Source: 0-14-3-00-41-53 sp041500225 (GTDB lineage: Bacteria; Nitrospirota; Thermodesulfovibrionia; Thermodesulfovibrionales; SM23-35). From it: a stretch of DNA of 64,000 bases. A program made the translations under genes and the position numbers. The stretch is from NCBI GenBank assembly GCA_041500225.1, contig JBGQLV010000002.1:55054-119053 (forward strand). Direction: 5' to 3'. Positions 24,348 through 33,315 of this stretch are shown here, piece by piece (within the stretch, counting starts at the first letter, position 1; each line of letters begins with the position of its first letter). Below the pieces are notes generated by a model that did no database searches, was not told the origin of the DNA, and worked only from the letters and a program-made list of their open reading frames with translations.

Positions 24348-25703
24348 TTACAGAATCGGTAAATAGCGCTCTAACTCATAAGGGTGAATCTTTATCCGGT
24401 AATCATCCCATTCAACCTTTTTGCTGATGATAAGCTGTTCGAAAATATGCTCACCTAATGTATCTCTCAGAAGTTTACTCTTTTCTGCATATTCTATGGC
24501 CTCAATAAGACTTCCGGGCAGGCAGTCTATATTATATTTCTTCCTCTCATTTTCAGAAAGGTGGTAAACATCCATCTCAACGGGTTCAGGAAGCTTATAA
24601 CCTTTCTCAATGCCTTTGAGTCCTGCCTGAAGCATACAGGAAAAGGCAAGATAAGGATTACAGGCCGGGTCCGGTGAGCGGAGCTCGACGCGCGTAGCCT
24701 TTTCCTTGCCTGGCTTATAAAGGGGAACCCTTACAAGGGTAGACCTGTTTCGCCTTGCCCAGCATATATACACAGGGGCCTCATAGCCAGGGACAAGCCT
24801 CTTATAAGAGTTTACCCACTGGTTCAGTACCAATGTAAACTCTTTAACATGGGTGAGGATACCTGCAATATATTTCTTGCCGGTATCCGAGAGAAAATAC
24901 TGGTCCTTTGGGTCGAAGAAGGCATTCTTGTCACCTTTAAAAAGTGATTGATGTGTATGCATGCCGCTTCCATTCTGACCGAATATCGGCTTGGGCATAA
25001 AGGTGGCATAGACATTGTATTGTTTGGCTATCTCCTTCACAATTATCCTGTGAGTCATTACGATATCAGCCATTGTTAAGGCATCTTCATATCTTAAATC
25101 TATCTCATGCTGGGAATGAGCAACCTCGTGATGGGAATATTCCACCTTTATACCCATAGATTCAAGGGCGAGGATGGTATCCCGGCGAAGGTCTTCGGCG
25201 GCATCCGTAGGATAATCAAAATAACCACCTTCATCGAGAGTTTCTGTATTTTTGTCGTTCTTGAAATAGAAATATTCAAGTTCAGGACCTACGTAAAGAG
25301 TAAACCCCTTTTGTTTTGCCTTTTCAAGGTTTACCTTAAGGATATATCTCGGATCCCCTTTATATGGTGAGCCATCAGGTTCAAAGATATCGCAGAACAT
25401 TCTTGCAACCGCCTTTTCCTTTGGCCTCCAGGGAAGGATCACGAAGGTGGCAGGGTCTGGCCTTGCGATCATGTCGCTCTCATCAATCCTCGCAAAGCCT
25501 TTGATAGATGATCCATCAAAGCCCATACCTTCATTAAAGGCAAATTCGATTTCATCTACTGGAACAGCAAAACTTTTAAGCTGGCCATGGATATCGGTAA
25601 ACCAGAGCCTGATAAACTTCACATCATGCTTCTTTATCAGCTCCATCACATCTTTTTTATTTTTTGGTTTTTCCATGCCTTTTTTAATTTTTAATTTTTC
25701 CAC
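24348..25703 (-). CDS. glnA: Glutamine synthetase type I, alpha-like
   Basis: Condenses glutamate and ammonia with ATP to glutamine, as a dodecamer. 451 residues. Signatures: GMGFDGSSIKGF (beta-grasp end), YVGPELEYFYF (metal Glu), MPKPIFGQNGSGMHTHQSLF (ATP/metal) and NSYKRLVPGYEAPVYICWA. GTG start at 25703, set by AGGAGG 6 bp upstream; an in-frame ATG nine codons on lacks such a site. The tyrosine at the adenylylation position is present (Y380) but its context, DVYHLSENE, differs from the NLYDLPPEE-type motif, and the length fits GSI-alpha. It may escape GlnE control. It follows glnE and an amidotransferase gene on the same strand. Confidence 0.95.
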   Translation of the reverse strand: MEKLKIKKGMEKPKNKKDVMELIKKHDVKFIRLWFTDIHGQLKSFAVPVDEIEFAFNEGMGFDGSSIKGFARIDESDMIARPDPATFVILPWRPKEKAVARMFCDIFEPDGSPYKGDPRYILKVNLEKAKQKGFTLYVGPELEYFYFKNDKNTETLDEGGYFDYPTDAAEDLRRDTILALESMGIKVEYSHHEVAHSQHEIDLRYEDALTMADIVMTHRIIVKEIAKQYNVYATFMPKPIFGQNGSGMHTHQSLFKGDKNAFFDPKDQYFLSDTGKKYIAGILTHVKEFTLVLNQWVNSYKRLVPGYEAPVYICWARRNRSTLVRVPLYKPGKEKATRVELRSPDPACNPYLAFSCMLQAGLKGIEKGYKLPEPVEMDVYHLSENERKKYNIDCLPGSLIEAIEYAEKSKLLRDTLGEHIFEQLIISKKVEWDDYRIKIHPYELERYLPIL

Positions 25704-25734
25704 TTTTGCCCTCCTGTTTTAGGTTTATTAAATC

Positions 25735-25815
25735 GTCATTACGAGATCGTATCGACCGTGGCAATCTCGCTCTCTATCAGGTTGCTTCGTCTGTCAACGA
25801 CCTCCTCGCATGACA
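25735..25815. repeat. Degenerate REP/MITE-like repeat upstream of glnA
   Basis: GTCATTACGAG at the left and CGCATGACA at the right form imperfect inverted ends around GTGGCAATCTCG and GGTTGCTTCG. This is the same repeat family as the better preserved element at 45046-45183. Confidence 0.5.
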
Positions 25816-25880
25816 TTACAATTAATGCGCCGCATTTAATTAGATTCATGATGCTGAATAATAATACTGCAACAATATAA

Positions 25881-26576
25881 TCACCCCTTCCTGAAAAATA
25901 CCTTATAAAAATTTATTGCCCTGCCTCTGTATTCTTCGTATATCCTTTCTGTTTCTTTCATTATTTTGTCTACATCAGGCATGCCCTGAAACCATTCAGT
26001 AAGCATATCCTTTGTAACCTCTAAATGAAACTGAAACCCATAGACATTATCACCATATCTGAATGCCTGATTCTTGTATAGTTCAGAACTTGCTAACAGT
26101 ACCGCGTCTAATGGAAGGTCAAAGGTGTCACCATGCCAGTGGAATACCTTGAACTTCCTCCAGAAATCTCCCACCCTGGGATGAATGGCAAGACGCCTCA
26201 TGAGGGGGTCTTTTAAGCCATCTCCCGTGAGTTCAACATGATACCACCCAATCTCTTTTTCAGTTCCCGGATAGACCTCTGCGCCGAGACAATGAGCAAT
26301 CATCTGTGAACCGAGACATATACCGAGAACCCTCATATCCCTGTTTATCGCCTCTCTGATAATGCGCGACTCTATAACGAGATGAGGGTATCTTTCAAGC
26401 TCATATACACCCATAGGCCCACCCATAACCACAAGGGAATTAAACCTTTCTAAAGGTGGTGGCGCCACTCCGGAACCGAGATCTACAATTCTGAAAGGGA
26501 TATGCTCTTCCTTCAGGAAAACCTCTATTGTTCCCGGTCCTTCAGTGATTATATTCTTAATTATTAAAACTGCCAT
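25881..26576 (-). CDS. Class I glutamine amidotransferase domain protein
   Basis: A 231-residue stand-alone GATase1 of the GMP-synthase-like type. The catalytic triad is readable: nucleophile Cys in LGICLGSQMIAHCLG (about residue 97) and His-Glu in GFQFHLEVT (about 185). A partner acceptor domain is absent, so the ammonia recipient is unknown; some relatives are gamma-glutamyl hydrolases. It starts 2 bp after the end of glnE and precedes glnA, so it is probably read with them. This context suggests a role in glutamine handling, which is an inference. Confidence 0.88.
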   Translation of the reverse strand: MAVLIIKNIITEGPGTIEVFLKEEHIPFRIVDLGSGVAPPPLERFNSLVVMGGPMGVYELERYPHLVIESRIIREAINRDMRVLGICLGSQMIAHCLGAEVYPGTEKEIGWYHVELTGDGLKDPLMRRLAIHPRVGDFWRKFKVFHWHGDTFDLPLDAVLLASSELYKNQAFRYGDNVYGFQFHLEVTKDMLTEWFQGMPDVDKIMKETERIYEEYRGRAINFYKVFFRKG

Positions 26577-26578
26577 TT

Positions 26579-29395
26579 TTATTTGCCTTCATAGAATTTC
26601 CTGGTAATCTCAACAATCTTTTGTCTCATATCTTCAATCTTTTTAATAAGTTCATCTTTTGATTTAAGATTAAGGAACTTGATTATTATATCAATAAGTT
26701 CAGAATTAATCTTCAACACATCTTCATCATTGAGTCTCAATAATGTATCAATAGTTCTAAAAAACATATGTGAGTTTAACAGTAATTTTTTTGTATCAGC
26801 ATCCAAAATAGCATATCTCCTGAGTCTTTTAATTGCAGTTACCGTGTTATGTGTCACGAGGTCCGGTAAGTTAGCAGCATGTTTTAATTGAAGGTATTGT
26901 ATGAGAAATTCTATTTCTTTAATTCCACCAGGACCATTTTTAATATCATATCCGGAAGACTCCCTGGAAATTTCATGTATAATTCTTTTTCTCATATCCT
27001 CGATGTCAGACCCGCTAATTTCAATGCCTCTTTGTGAGATTATCTGTCTTCTCAAGTGTTGGAATTCCTTTAAAAGAATCATATCTCCAGCGATTGGCCT
27101 TGCCCTCAATAGCGTCTGTACTTCCCATGGATGTGCTGACTTGAGATAGTAGTTTTTATAACCCTCGATATCATTTACAAGTATTCCCTGTGAGCCATCA
27201 GGCCTTAAACGCATATCAACTTTATAAGCAAAACCCTTAGCAGTGTATTCCGAAAGAAATTTGATTAGCTCTTCAGCAATCCCTTTGTCATGAGGTGGAT
27301 AGGGTCCATTCTGAGTGCTGATGAATATGAGATCAAGGTCTGAACCTATATTCAGTTCGCCTGCCCCGAATCCCCCAAGCCCTATAACTGCAAAGCCTTT
27401 ATTCGCATGCAAATCTTTTATTATTGCCCGTATAATTGTATCTGCAAGTATACTTAATGTATGCAAGAGTCCATATACATCTAAATAACCTTTAATAAAA
27501 AGCAGACCCGCTTTCAATTCTTCAATAATTTTGAATTCTCTTACTGCATTCACAGGATTGACATTATACTTCAGCATGTTAACCAGTCGTTCCTGTACAG
27601 ATGTATAATCCATCCTGATATCGGGATATTCAAAGATGCCTTCAAGGTTTTCAAGACTTAACAGTAATCTTGTAAAGTATTTGCTTATTACAAATGTACT
27701 GACAATTATCTCTCTTGTATCGTTTCTCTGGAGCAATAAGTCTATGTAAGATTCATGATTCCCGATCTTCCGGATAAATGACACAAGCATACTTAATGCC
27801 CTGTCTTTATTTACAGACTTCACTACCTGTTCAAGAAATGCAGGTATCGTTTTTCTCAGAAGGGTCCTTTCTCTCATGGTCTTTCCAATGGAGATTTGTT
27901 CAAGAAGGGCATCCATGTTTTTAAGGGCTGAATCAGGATTCATAAAACCTTTAAAGGAGAGATAATCAAGTATTGCATCCTCCGGCAATTCATCCTTAAG
28001 GGATAATAGAACCTCCTGTGTAACATCAGCCCCGCCAAGAAGGGAGTTATACATGTCTCTTACCTTGAGCCTTTTTAATCTGAGCTCAGAGGTAAAATCC
28101 CTTTCATTATTAAATAACATCTTTTTTGAAAGGATTACGATTTCTTCAGGGTTTGACGGCAAAGAATGTGTCTGGAGATCATCCTTCATCTGAAGGATAT
28201 GTTCAAGTCTCCTCAAAAAAAGATAGCTCTCTGAAAGTGTCCTGACATCCTCTTTGGATAAGATTCCTTCTTTCGACAATTCCTCAAGAGCTGTGGTGAG
28301 CGTACCTGTTCTAAGATTTTTTCTATCACCGCCGTAAAGAAGTTGAAAAGTCTGTATAAAGAACTCAATTTCTCTGATTCCTCCATACCCGCGTTTTATA
28401 TCGTCAACATCGAATATTATATCCACCTTTTTCTTAAGTTCTTTGATCTCTTCTATATCGTTATAATCAATTGACCTCTTCCATACAAACGGTTCAATCG
28501 CACTTATAAACATTCTACTGAAAAGTTTATCTCCTGCTGCATGTCTTGCCCGTATCAAGGCCATTCTCTCCCATGTCTTCCCCCATGACTCATAATAAGA
28601 GACATACGAATCCAGTGATAGTGATATTGCTCCTTTCTGACCATTGGGCCTCAATCTCAGATCTACCCTGTATGCGATTCCATCCTCTGTTGGTGACTGG
28701 AGCAGTCCTGTTAGAATCTCGGTAAGCCTGCAAAAATACTCATGGGAATAAATTTTGTTGACCCTGATACCTGATGGACTAAGAATACCAGAAGACATGC
28801 ATTCATCTAATTTATAGACTGAGATGATATCTATATCAGAACTATAATTTAATTCTCCAGCGCCAAGCTTTCCAAGTCCTATTATAGAAAATGAATCATT
28901 TTTCAGATTACCGAACTTTTCTCTCATTAAAAAATATGAAATATCAAGTGCTAGTTCTAAGATTGCCTCTGAAAGGATGCTTAATTCAGACATACATTCA
29001 TTAAGACTGGTAATACCTGAGATATCCTTAATGGTTATTCTCAAGAGATAACTTTTTTTTATCTCTCTGAGAATTTTCATTGCTTCTTGCTTGAATAAAC
29101 TGGATGATTTCTTTACAGGAACTTTATACTTCTTGCGAGCTTGAGAGATAATCTCCTGTTTTTTGATTGGGCTGTGAATGTTTTTTAAGGCGAAAGAGAG
29201 TTTGATTGGATCTTTAATACAATACTCTGCAAGAAATTGACTATATGAAAATAATCCGGCAACAGTTTCAATCTGTTGTTCATTTTCTTCAAGAAACTCC
29301 GGTACATATTTAAAAAGCCTCTCAAGATTTTTCAAAGCCCTTTCCGGGTCAGGAGTTCTTGCAGATGTTCCTTTTATCAGGCTATTTATGTTCAT
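26579..29395 (-). CDS. glnE: Bifunctional glutamine synthetase adenylyltransferase/deadenylase
   Basis: Attaches and removes AMP on a glutamine synthetase tyrosine in response to PII and glutamine. 938 residues, with two nucleotidyltransferase domains: the N-terminal deadenylase with GSDIDIISVY (about 185) and the C-terminal adenylylase with GSDLDLIFIS (about 680), each followed by a helical RLRP-type segment (VDLRLRPNGQKG, VDMRLRPDGSQG). Both catalytic DxD pairs are intact. It diverges from a PII gene 74 bp away. Of the two synthetases in this window, the one at 29904 has the better target tyrosine motif. Confidence 0.96.
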   Translation of the reverse strand: MNINSLIKGTSARTPDPERALKNLERLFKYVPEFLEENEQQIETVAGLFSYSQFLAEYCIKDPIKLSFALKNIHSPIKKQEIISQARKKYKVPVKKSSSLFKQEAMKILREIKKSYLLRITIKDISGITSLNECMSELSILSEAILELALDISYFLMREKFGNLKNDSFSIIGLGKLGAGELNYSSDIDIISVYKLDECMSSGILSPSGIRVNKIYSHEYFCRLTEILTGLLQSPTEDGIAYRVDLRLRPNGQKGAISLSLDSYVSYYESWGKTWERMALIRARHAAGDKLFSRMFISAIEPFVWKRSIDYNDIEEIKELKKKVDIIFDVDDIKRGYGGIREIEFFIQTFQLLYGGDRKNLRTGTLTTALEELSKEGILSKEDVRTLSESYLFLRRLEHILQMKDDLQTHSLPSNPEEIVILSKKMLFNNERDFTSELRLKRLKVRDMYNSLLGGADVTQEVLLSLKDELPEDAILDYLSFKGFMNPDSALKNMDALLEQISIGKTMRERTLLRKTIPAFLEQVVKSVNKDRALSMLVSFIRKIGNHESYIDLLLQRNDTREIIVSTFVISKYFTRLLLSLENLEGIFEYPDIRMDYTSVQERLVNMLKYNVNPVNAVREFKIIEELKAGLLFIKGYLDVYGLLHTLSILADTIIRAIIKDLHANKGFAVIGLGGFGAGELNIGSDLDLIFISTQNGPYPPHDKGIAEELIKFLSEYTAKGFAYKVDMRLRPDGSQGILVNDIEGYKNYYLKSAHPWEVQTLLRARPIAGDMILLKEFQHLRRQIISQRGIEISGSDIEDMRKRIIHEISRESSGYDIKNGPGGIKEIEFLIQYLQLKHAANLPDLVTHNTVTAIKRLRRYAILDADTKKLLLNSHMFFRTIDTLLRLNDEDVLKINSELIDIIIKFLNLKSKDELIKKIEDMRQKIVEITRKFYEGK

Positions 29396-29469
29396 AAGAT
29401 ATTTTGATATTATAGCGTATATAATTAATGTTGTTTATCTGAATCAATTTAGCTCTGGAGGAAAAGTTT

Positions 29470-29808
29470 ATGAAGATGATTGCGGCAGTAATTAAGCATT
29501 TTAAGCTCGATGATGTGAAAGATGCTCTTTCGCAGGCAGGCATTCAGGGCATGACCGTTACAGAGGTGAAGGGCTTTGGCAGGCAAAAAGGTCATGTAGA
29601 GATTTACAGGGGTTCAAGTTTTGAGGTTAGGTTCATACCAAAATTGAAGATTGAGATTGCCGTTTTGGATGAGAAGCTCGAAGAGATTGTTAAAATTATT
29701 CAAAAAGCAGCTCATACAGGTGAGATTGGTGATGGGAAGATATTTATCTATGATCTTAAGGATGTAGTCAGAATAAGAACAGGAGAGAGGGGAGAGGAGG
29801 CGATTTGA
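29470..29808 (+). CDS. glnB: PII nitrogen regulatory protein with Phe at position 51
   Basis: 112-residue trimeric sensor of 2-oxoglutarate and ATP/ADP. The family frame is clear: MTVTEVKGFGRQKGH (28-42), the T-loop to about residue 55, GKIFIYDLKDVVRIRTGERG. At position 51, where uridylylated PII proteins carry Tyr in RG(A/T)EY, this protein has Phe (RGSSF; codon TTT at 29620-29622), so classical uridylylation is impossible. It is divergent from glnE and convergent with a glutamine synthetase, not next to an amt gene. An AGGAAAAGTTT region precedes the ATG at 29470. Confidence 0.95.
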   Translation: MKMIAAVIKHFKLDDVKDALSQAGIQGMTVTEVKGFGRQKGHVEIYRGSSFEVRFIPKLKIEIAVLDEKLEEIVKIIQKAAHTGEIGDGKIFIYDLKDVVRIRTGERGEEAI

Positions 29809-29828
29809 GTCATAAACTTTTCTGATTG

Positions 29829-29873
29829 AACTGAGGATAGAGTATTTTCGCTTCAAATACTCTATCCTCAGTT
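29829..29873. terminator. Bidirectional terminator between glnB and the second glutamine synthetase
   Basis: A perfect 19-bp stem (AACTGAGGATAGAGTATTT at 29829-29847 with its complement at 29855-29873) and a 7-nt loop lie in the 95-bp gap between two converging genes. T-rich sequence follows on the + strand. Confidence 0.85.
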
Positions 29874-29903
29874 TCTGTTACCTTTTTCTATGAAATATCT
29901 GTC

Positions 29904-31316
29904 TTAAATATCAAAATAGAGAAAGAACTCGTATGGATGCGGTCTGAGTCTTAATGCGTCAACTTCTCTTGTCCTCTTATAACTCAGCCACATCTGTATA
30001 ACATCCTCTGTAAATACATCTCCCTTCTTGAGGAATTCATGGTCTTTTTCAAGGCAGTCAAGTGCATCCTCGAGAGAGCCGGGAAGACTTGGAACATTAG
30101 CAAGCTCTTCCGGACCGAGTTCGTAAATATCCTTATCGAGCGGTTCTCCGGGATCAATCTTGTTCTCGATGCCGTCAAGTCCTGCCATGAGCATTGCCGA
30201 AAATGCAAGATAGGGATTACAGGAAGGATCAGGGAACCTCACCTCGACCCTCTTTGCCTTCGGGCTTGGAGAATACATCGGGATGCGGATGGCTGCTGAC
30301 CTGTTTCTGCTGGAATATGCAAGATTAATCGGAGCCTCATATCCGGGAACGAGTCTCTTATAAGAGTTTGTTGTCGGAGCAACAAGAGCGGCAAGTGCAG
30401 CGGCGTGTTTTAGTATGCCACCTATATAATAGAGAGCCATTTCGGATATCCCAGCGTACGCGTTTCCTGCAAATAAAGGCTTGCCGCCTTTCCAGAGGCT
30501 CTGATGGGTGTGCATTCCGGAACCGTTATCTCCGAAGAGGGGCTTCGGCATCATGGTTACGGTCTTACTATTCCTGACAGCGACATTTTTGACGATATAC
30601 TTGTACATCATCAACTTGTCAGCCATGTTCACCATAGGTGAAAACCTCATATCGATCTCTGCCTGTCCTGCTGTTGCAACCTCATGGTGCTGAGCCTCAA
30701 CTACAATTCCTGCTTTTTCAAGCTCAAGGACCATCTCTGTGCGGATATCCTGCTGTTTGTCCATCGGTGGAACAGGGAAGTATCCTTCCTTATGTCTTGG
30801 TTTATAACCGAGGTTTGGATTCTCTTCTCTCCCTGAGTTCCATATGCCTTCAACTGAATCTACGAAGTGATAACCGCTGTTTGCAGTGTAGTCAAACTGT
30901 ACGTCATCGAAGATAAAGAATTCCGCCTCCGGGCCGAAGTATGCGGTATCGGCAATCCCTAATGACTTCATATAGGCTTCCGCTTTCTGTGCAACATAGC
31001 GAGGATCTCTTGAGTACTGTTCCTTTGTGATCGGATCAACGACGTTGCATATAAGGCTGATTGTTGGGTGCTGTGTAAATGGATCCATTACTGCTGTTGT
31101 CGGATCAGGGATTACCAGCATATCACTCATGTGAATCGCTTGCCAGCCTCTTATTGAAGAGCCATCAAAACCTAATCCGTTCTCAAATATATCCTCTGTG
31201 AGTTCCTTTATGGGAACAGAAAAATGCTGCCAGAGTCCCGGGAAATCCATGAACTTCAAATCAACCATCACTGCCTTATTCTTTTTTGCAAAATCAATTA
31301 CTTCTTTTTGTGTCAT
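29904..31316 (-). CDS. glnA: Glutamine synthetase type I, beta-like (adenylylation-competent)
   Basis: 470 residues, the standard GSI-beta length. Motifs: NGLGFDGSSIRGW, TAYFGPEAEFFIFD, MPKPLFGDNGSGMHTHQSLW and NSYKRLVPGYEAPINLAYS. Y398 sits in DKDIYELGPEE, close to the NLYDLPPEE adenylylation motif and at almost the same number as the E. coli site (Tyr397). It is therefore the likely GlnE substrate. A strong AGGAGGTAGTC lies before the ATG. It is downstream of an amt gene on the same strand, with a small hairpin between. Confidence 0.96.
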   Translation of the reverse strand: MTQKEVIDFAKKNKAVMVDLKFMDFPGLWQHFSVPIKELTEDIFENGLGFDGSSIRGWQAIHMSDMLVIPDPTTAVMDPFTQHPTISLICNVVDPITKEQYSRDPRYVAQKAEAYMKSLGIADTAYFGPEAEFFIFDDVQFDYTANSGYHFVDSVEGIWNSGREENPNLGYKPRHKEGYFPVPPMDKQQDIRTEMVLELEKAGIVVEAQHHEVATAGQAEIDMRFSPMVNMADKLMMYKYIVKNVAVRNSKTVTMMPKPLFGDNGSGMHTHQSLWKGGKPLFAGNAYAGISEMALYYIGGILKHAAALAALVAPTTNSYKRLVPGYEAPINLAYSSRNRSAAIRIPMYSPSPKAKRVEVRFPDPSCNPYLAFSAMLMAGLDGIENKIDPGEPLDKDIYELGPEELANVPSLPGSLEDALDCLEKDHEFLKKGDVFTEDVIQMWLSYKRTREVDALRLRPHPYEFFLYFDI

Positions 31317-31375
31317 TATGACTACCTCCTTTTATTGATTTGATAATTTTGGGGAAATTGAAAGTCTGTTTCTAT

Positions 31376-31401
31376 GTCATTCCCGTTTACACGGGAATGA
31401 C
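31376..31401. repeat. Short palindromic repeat between amt and glutamine synthetase
   Basis: GTCATTCCCGT-TTAC-ACGGGAATGAC: an 11-bp perfect stem with a 4-nt loop, the common GTCATTCCCG-type repeat unit. No T-run on the - strand side, so termination after amt is uncertain. Confidence 0.6.
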
Positions 31402-31468
31402 GATAAGCAAGGAAAGTTTATCCTCGCCTTAATTCCTTATATATTTCACCTCCCATTCCAAAAATTGA

Positions 31469-32809
31469 CTAAAATGTATATCCGCTTTCGCCGTGCTGGG
31501 AAATGTCCAGTCCGCTTACCTCTGATTCTTCGTCAACCCTCAATCCGAGGGTTTTATCAAGGATCTTTAATATAATCGCCGTCATGATGAATGAATAAGC
31601 TGCTGTGATGAGTATGGCAATCATCTGATAGAACAGCAATTTCTGATTGCCAAAAAATAAGCCGTTGTTTCCTGAAGGATTAATAAGTGTTTGGGCAAAG
31701 AGTCCTGTAGCAAAGGTTCCTAAAATTCCGCCAATGCCGTGAACCCCAAAGGCATCAAGGGAGTCATCATATCCGATCTTGCCCTTTATATTTAATGCAG
31801 CATAACAGACGGCCCCGGCTGCCAGTCCTATAATTAAAGCAGACATAGGACTTACGAATCCTGAAGCAGGGGTTATTGTTGCGAGTCCTGCAATAGAACC
31901 TGTCGCAGCACCAAACATAGTCGGCTTCCCTCTGTGCAGCCATTCGATAATCATCCATGTCACTGTTGCTGAGACAGCAGATGTATGGGTTGCTACAAAA
32001 GCCATTGTACTCAGGGCGCCGGCGGAAAGTGCACTGCCCGCATTAAACCCAAACCATCCGAACCACAAAAGTCCTGTCCCGAGAACAGTCATCGGAAGAT
32101 TATGAGGATACATCGCCTCCTGTAAATACCCTTTTCTCTTGCCGATAATCAGTGCTGCGGCGAGGGCGGATATCCCGGATATAAGGTGTACAACTATGCC
32201 GCCTGCAAAATCCAGAGTGCCCATTTTTTTCAACCATCCACCAGCACCCCATACCCAATGCGCCACAGGGTCATAAACTATCGTAGACCAGAGCAATATA
32301 AAAAGGAGGTATGCTGAAAACTTCATCCTCTCTGCAAATGCTCCTGTGATCAAGGCTGGTGTGATAACTGCAAACATAGCCTGATACATCATGAACGCAG
32401 CATGGGGAATTGTCGGGGCATAATCCGGATTCGGTTCAATACCTACTCCATTCAATCCTACCCAGTCAAGACTTCCGATTATTCCATGTAGATCCGGACC
32501 AAAAGAGAGGCTATAACCAATTAGAATCCACTGGACACTGATAACCGCAATCGCAATAAAGCTTTGCATAATCGTGCCGAGGACATTCTTCCCTCTGACC
32601 ATCCCGCCATAAAAAAGCGCAAGTCCGGGAGTCATGAGCATGACAAGGGCAGTTGAGACTAAAATCCATGCTGTATCTCCCGTGTCAATCTTTGATGCAG
32701 CTACTGTTTGAGGAGATGCAGAAGCAGTATTAGCAGACTGAACCTCAGCAAATACAGCTCCTGTTAAACACAGCAAACCGATTATAACTGCAATCCTTAC
32801 TTTTCCCAT
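31469..32809 (-). CDS. amt: Ammonium transporter Amt (first)
   Basis: Inner-membrane ammonium channel/transporter of 446 residues. It has a cleavable signal peptide (VRIAVIIGLLCLTGAVFAEV), then eleven membrane segments starting at TAWILVSTALVMLMTPGLAL. The twin-histidine pore is visible in VVHLISGISALAAAL and FGVHGIGGILGTFATGLFA. It carries its own promoter element at 32841-32866 and palindromic sites farther upstream, the same set found ahead of the other amt operon. No PII gene is directly attached to it, unlike the second amt. Confidence 0.96.
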   Translation of the reverse strand: MGKVRIAVIIGLLCLTGAVFAEVQSANTASASPQTVAASKIDTGDTAWILVSTALVMLMTPGLALFYGGMVRGKNVLGTIMQSFIAIAVISVQWILIGYSLSFGPDLHGIIGSLDWVGLNGVGIEPNPDYAPTIPHAAFMMYQAMFAVITPALITGAFAERMKFSAYLLFILLWSTIVYDPVAHWVWGAGGWLKKMGTLDFAGGIVVHLISGISALAAALIIGKRKGYLQEAMYPHNLPMTVLGTGLLWFGWFGFNAGSALSAGALSTMAFVATHTSAVSATVTWMIIEWLHRGKPTMFGAATGSIAGLATITPASGFVSPMSALIIGLAAGAVCYAALNIKGKIGYDDSLDAFGVHGIGGILGTFATGLFAQTLINPSGNNGLFFGNQKLLFYQMIAILITAAYSFIMTAIILKILDKTLGLRVDEESEVSGLDISQHGESGYTF

Positions 32810-32840
32810 ACTACCTCCCTTCAGATCTCTGATCCTGACT

Positions 32841-32866
32841 CTTTCATATATCCAAAATCATGCCAG
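32841..32866 (-). promoter_or_regulatory. Conserved 26-bp promoter element of amt (sigma-54-like)
   Basis: On the - strand it reads CTGGCATGATTTTGGATAT then ATGAAAG. A copy with 24 of 26 identical bases precedes the porin-amt-glnK operon (35890-35915). TGGCATG is a good sigma-54 -24 box, but the -12 box is imperfect (TTGGA instead of TTGCA, or one base short), so the sigma factor is tentative. The element ends about 30 bp before the amt ATG. Confidence 0.6.
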
Positions 32867-32927
32867 TTGTAAGTTGTTGATTTATAGGGAGTTTTTTTTC
32901 ATAAGCGCTTTGCCGGTATTATTTTTT

Positions 32928-33058
32928 CTACAATTTAGTAGGATTATTGACGTGTATCATTGACCACAGGTTGTTTCCTCCAGATTTGACAATACCTTAC
33001 GAAGGACTACTCGCTATATGTAAAATCCTACAATTTTGTAGCTCATACAATTTTGTAG
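32928..33058 (-). promoter_or_regulatory. Three CTACAA/TTGTAG palindromes upstream of amt
   Basis: Sites are CTACAATTTAGTAG (32928-32941), CTACAATTTTGTAG (33028-33041, perfect arms) and ATACAATTTTGTAG (33045-33058). The last two are 17 bp apart centre to centre. They lie about 65-195 bp upstream of the -24 box, a usual range for activator sites. The porin-amt-glnK operon has a tandem pair of the same type. The binding protein is unknown. Confidence 0.65.
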
Positions 33059-33315
33059 GAAAAAATCGGTCATCCTAACAAGAGAAAAGCTGTCCGCAGC
33101 CTTAACTTCGAAAATCCACTTATTGTACCAAGTGCAAGTGAATCCGGGCATTTCTTTTATCCCCTCTATTAAGAGGCGATAAATATATTAATATGTGCAT
33201 AGTTGTATAGACATGGTTCGACAAGCTCACCATGACAGTCACCCTGAGCCTGTCGAAGGGTCACGCCGGGGGGAACGCATGCCCTGTGTCCATCTTATTA
33301 TGCACTCCTTAATAA
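33059..33315. repeat. Intergenic stretch with a TTCGACAAGCTCA-type repeat (33212-33262)
   Basis: The segment holds TTCGACAAGCTCA and TGAGCCTGTCGAA in near-inverted arrangement (33217-33257), a repeat seen in many environmental bacterial genomes. It is immediately downstream of glnK on the - strand. No gene seen in the stretch. Confidence 0.5.
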
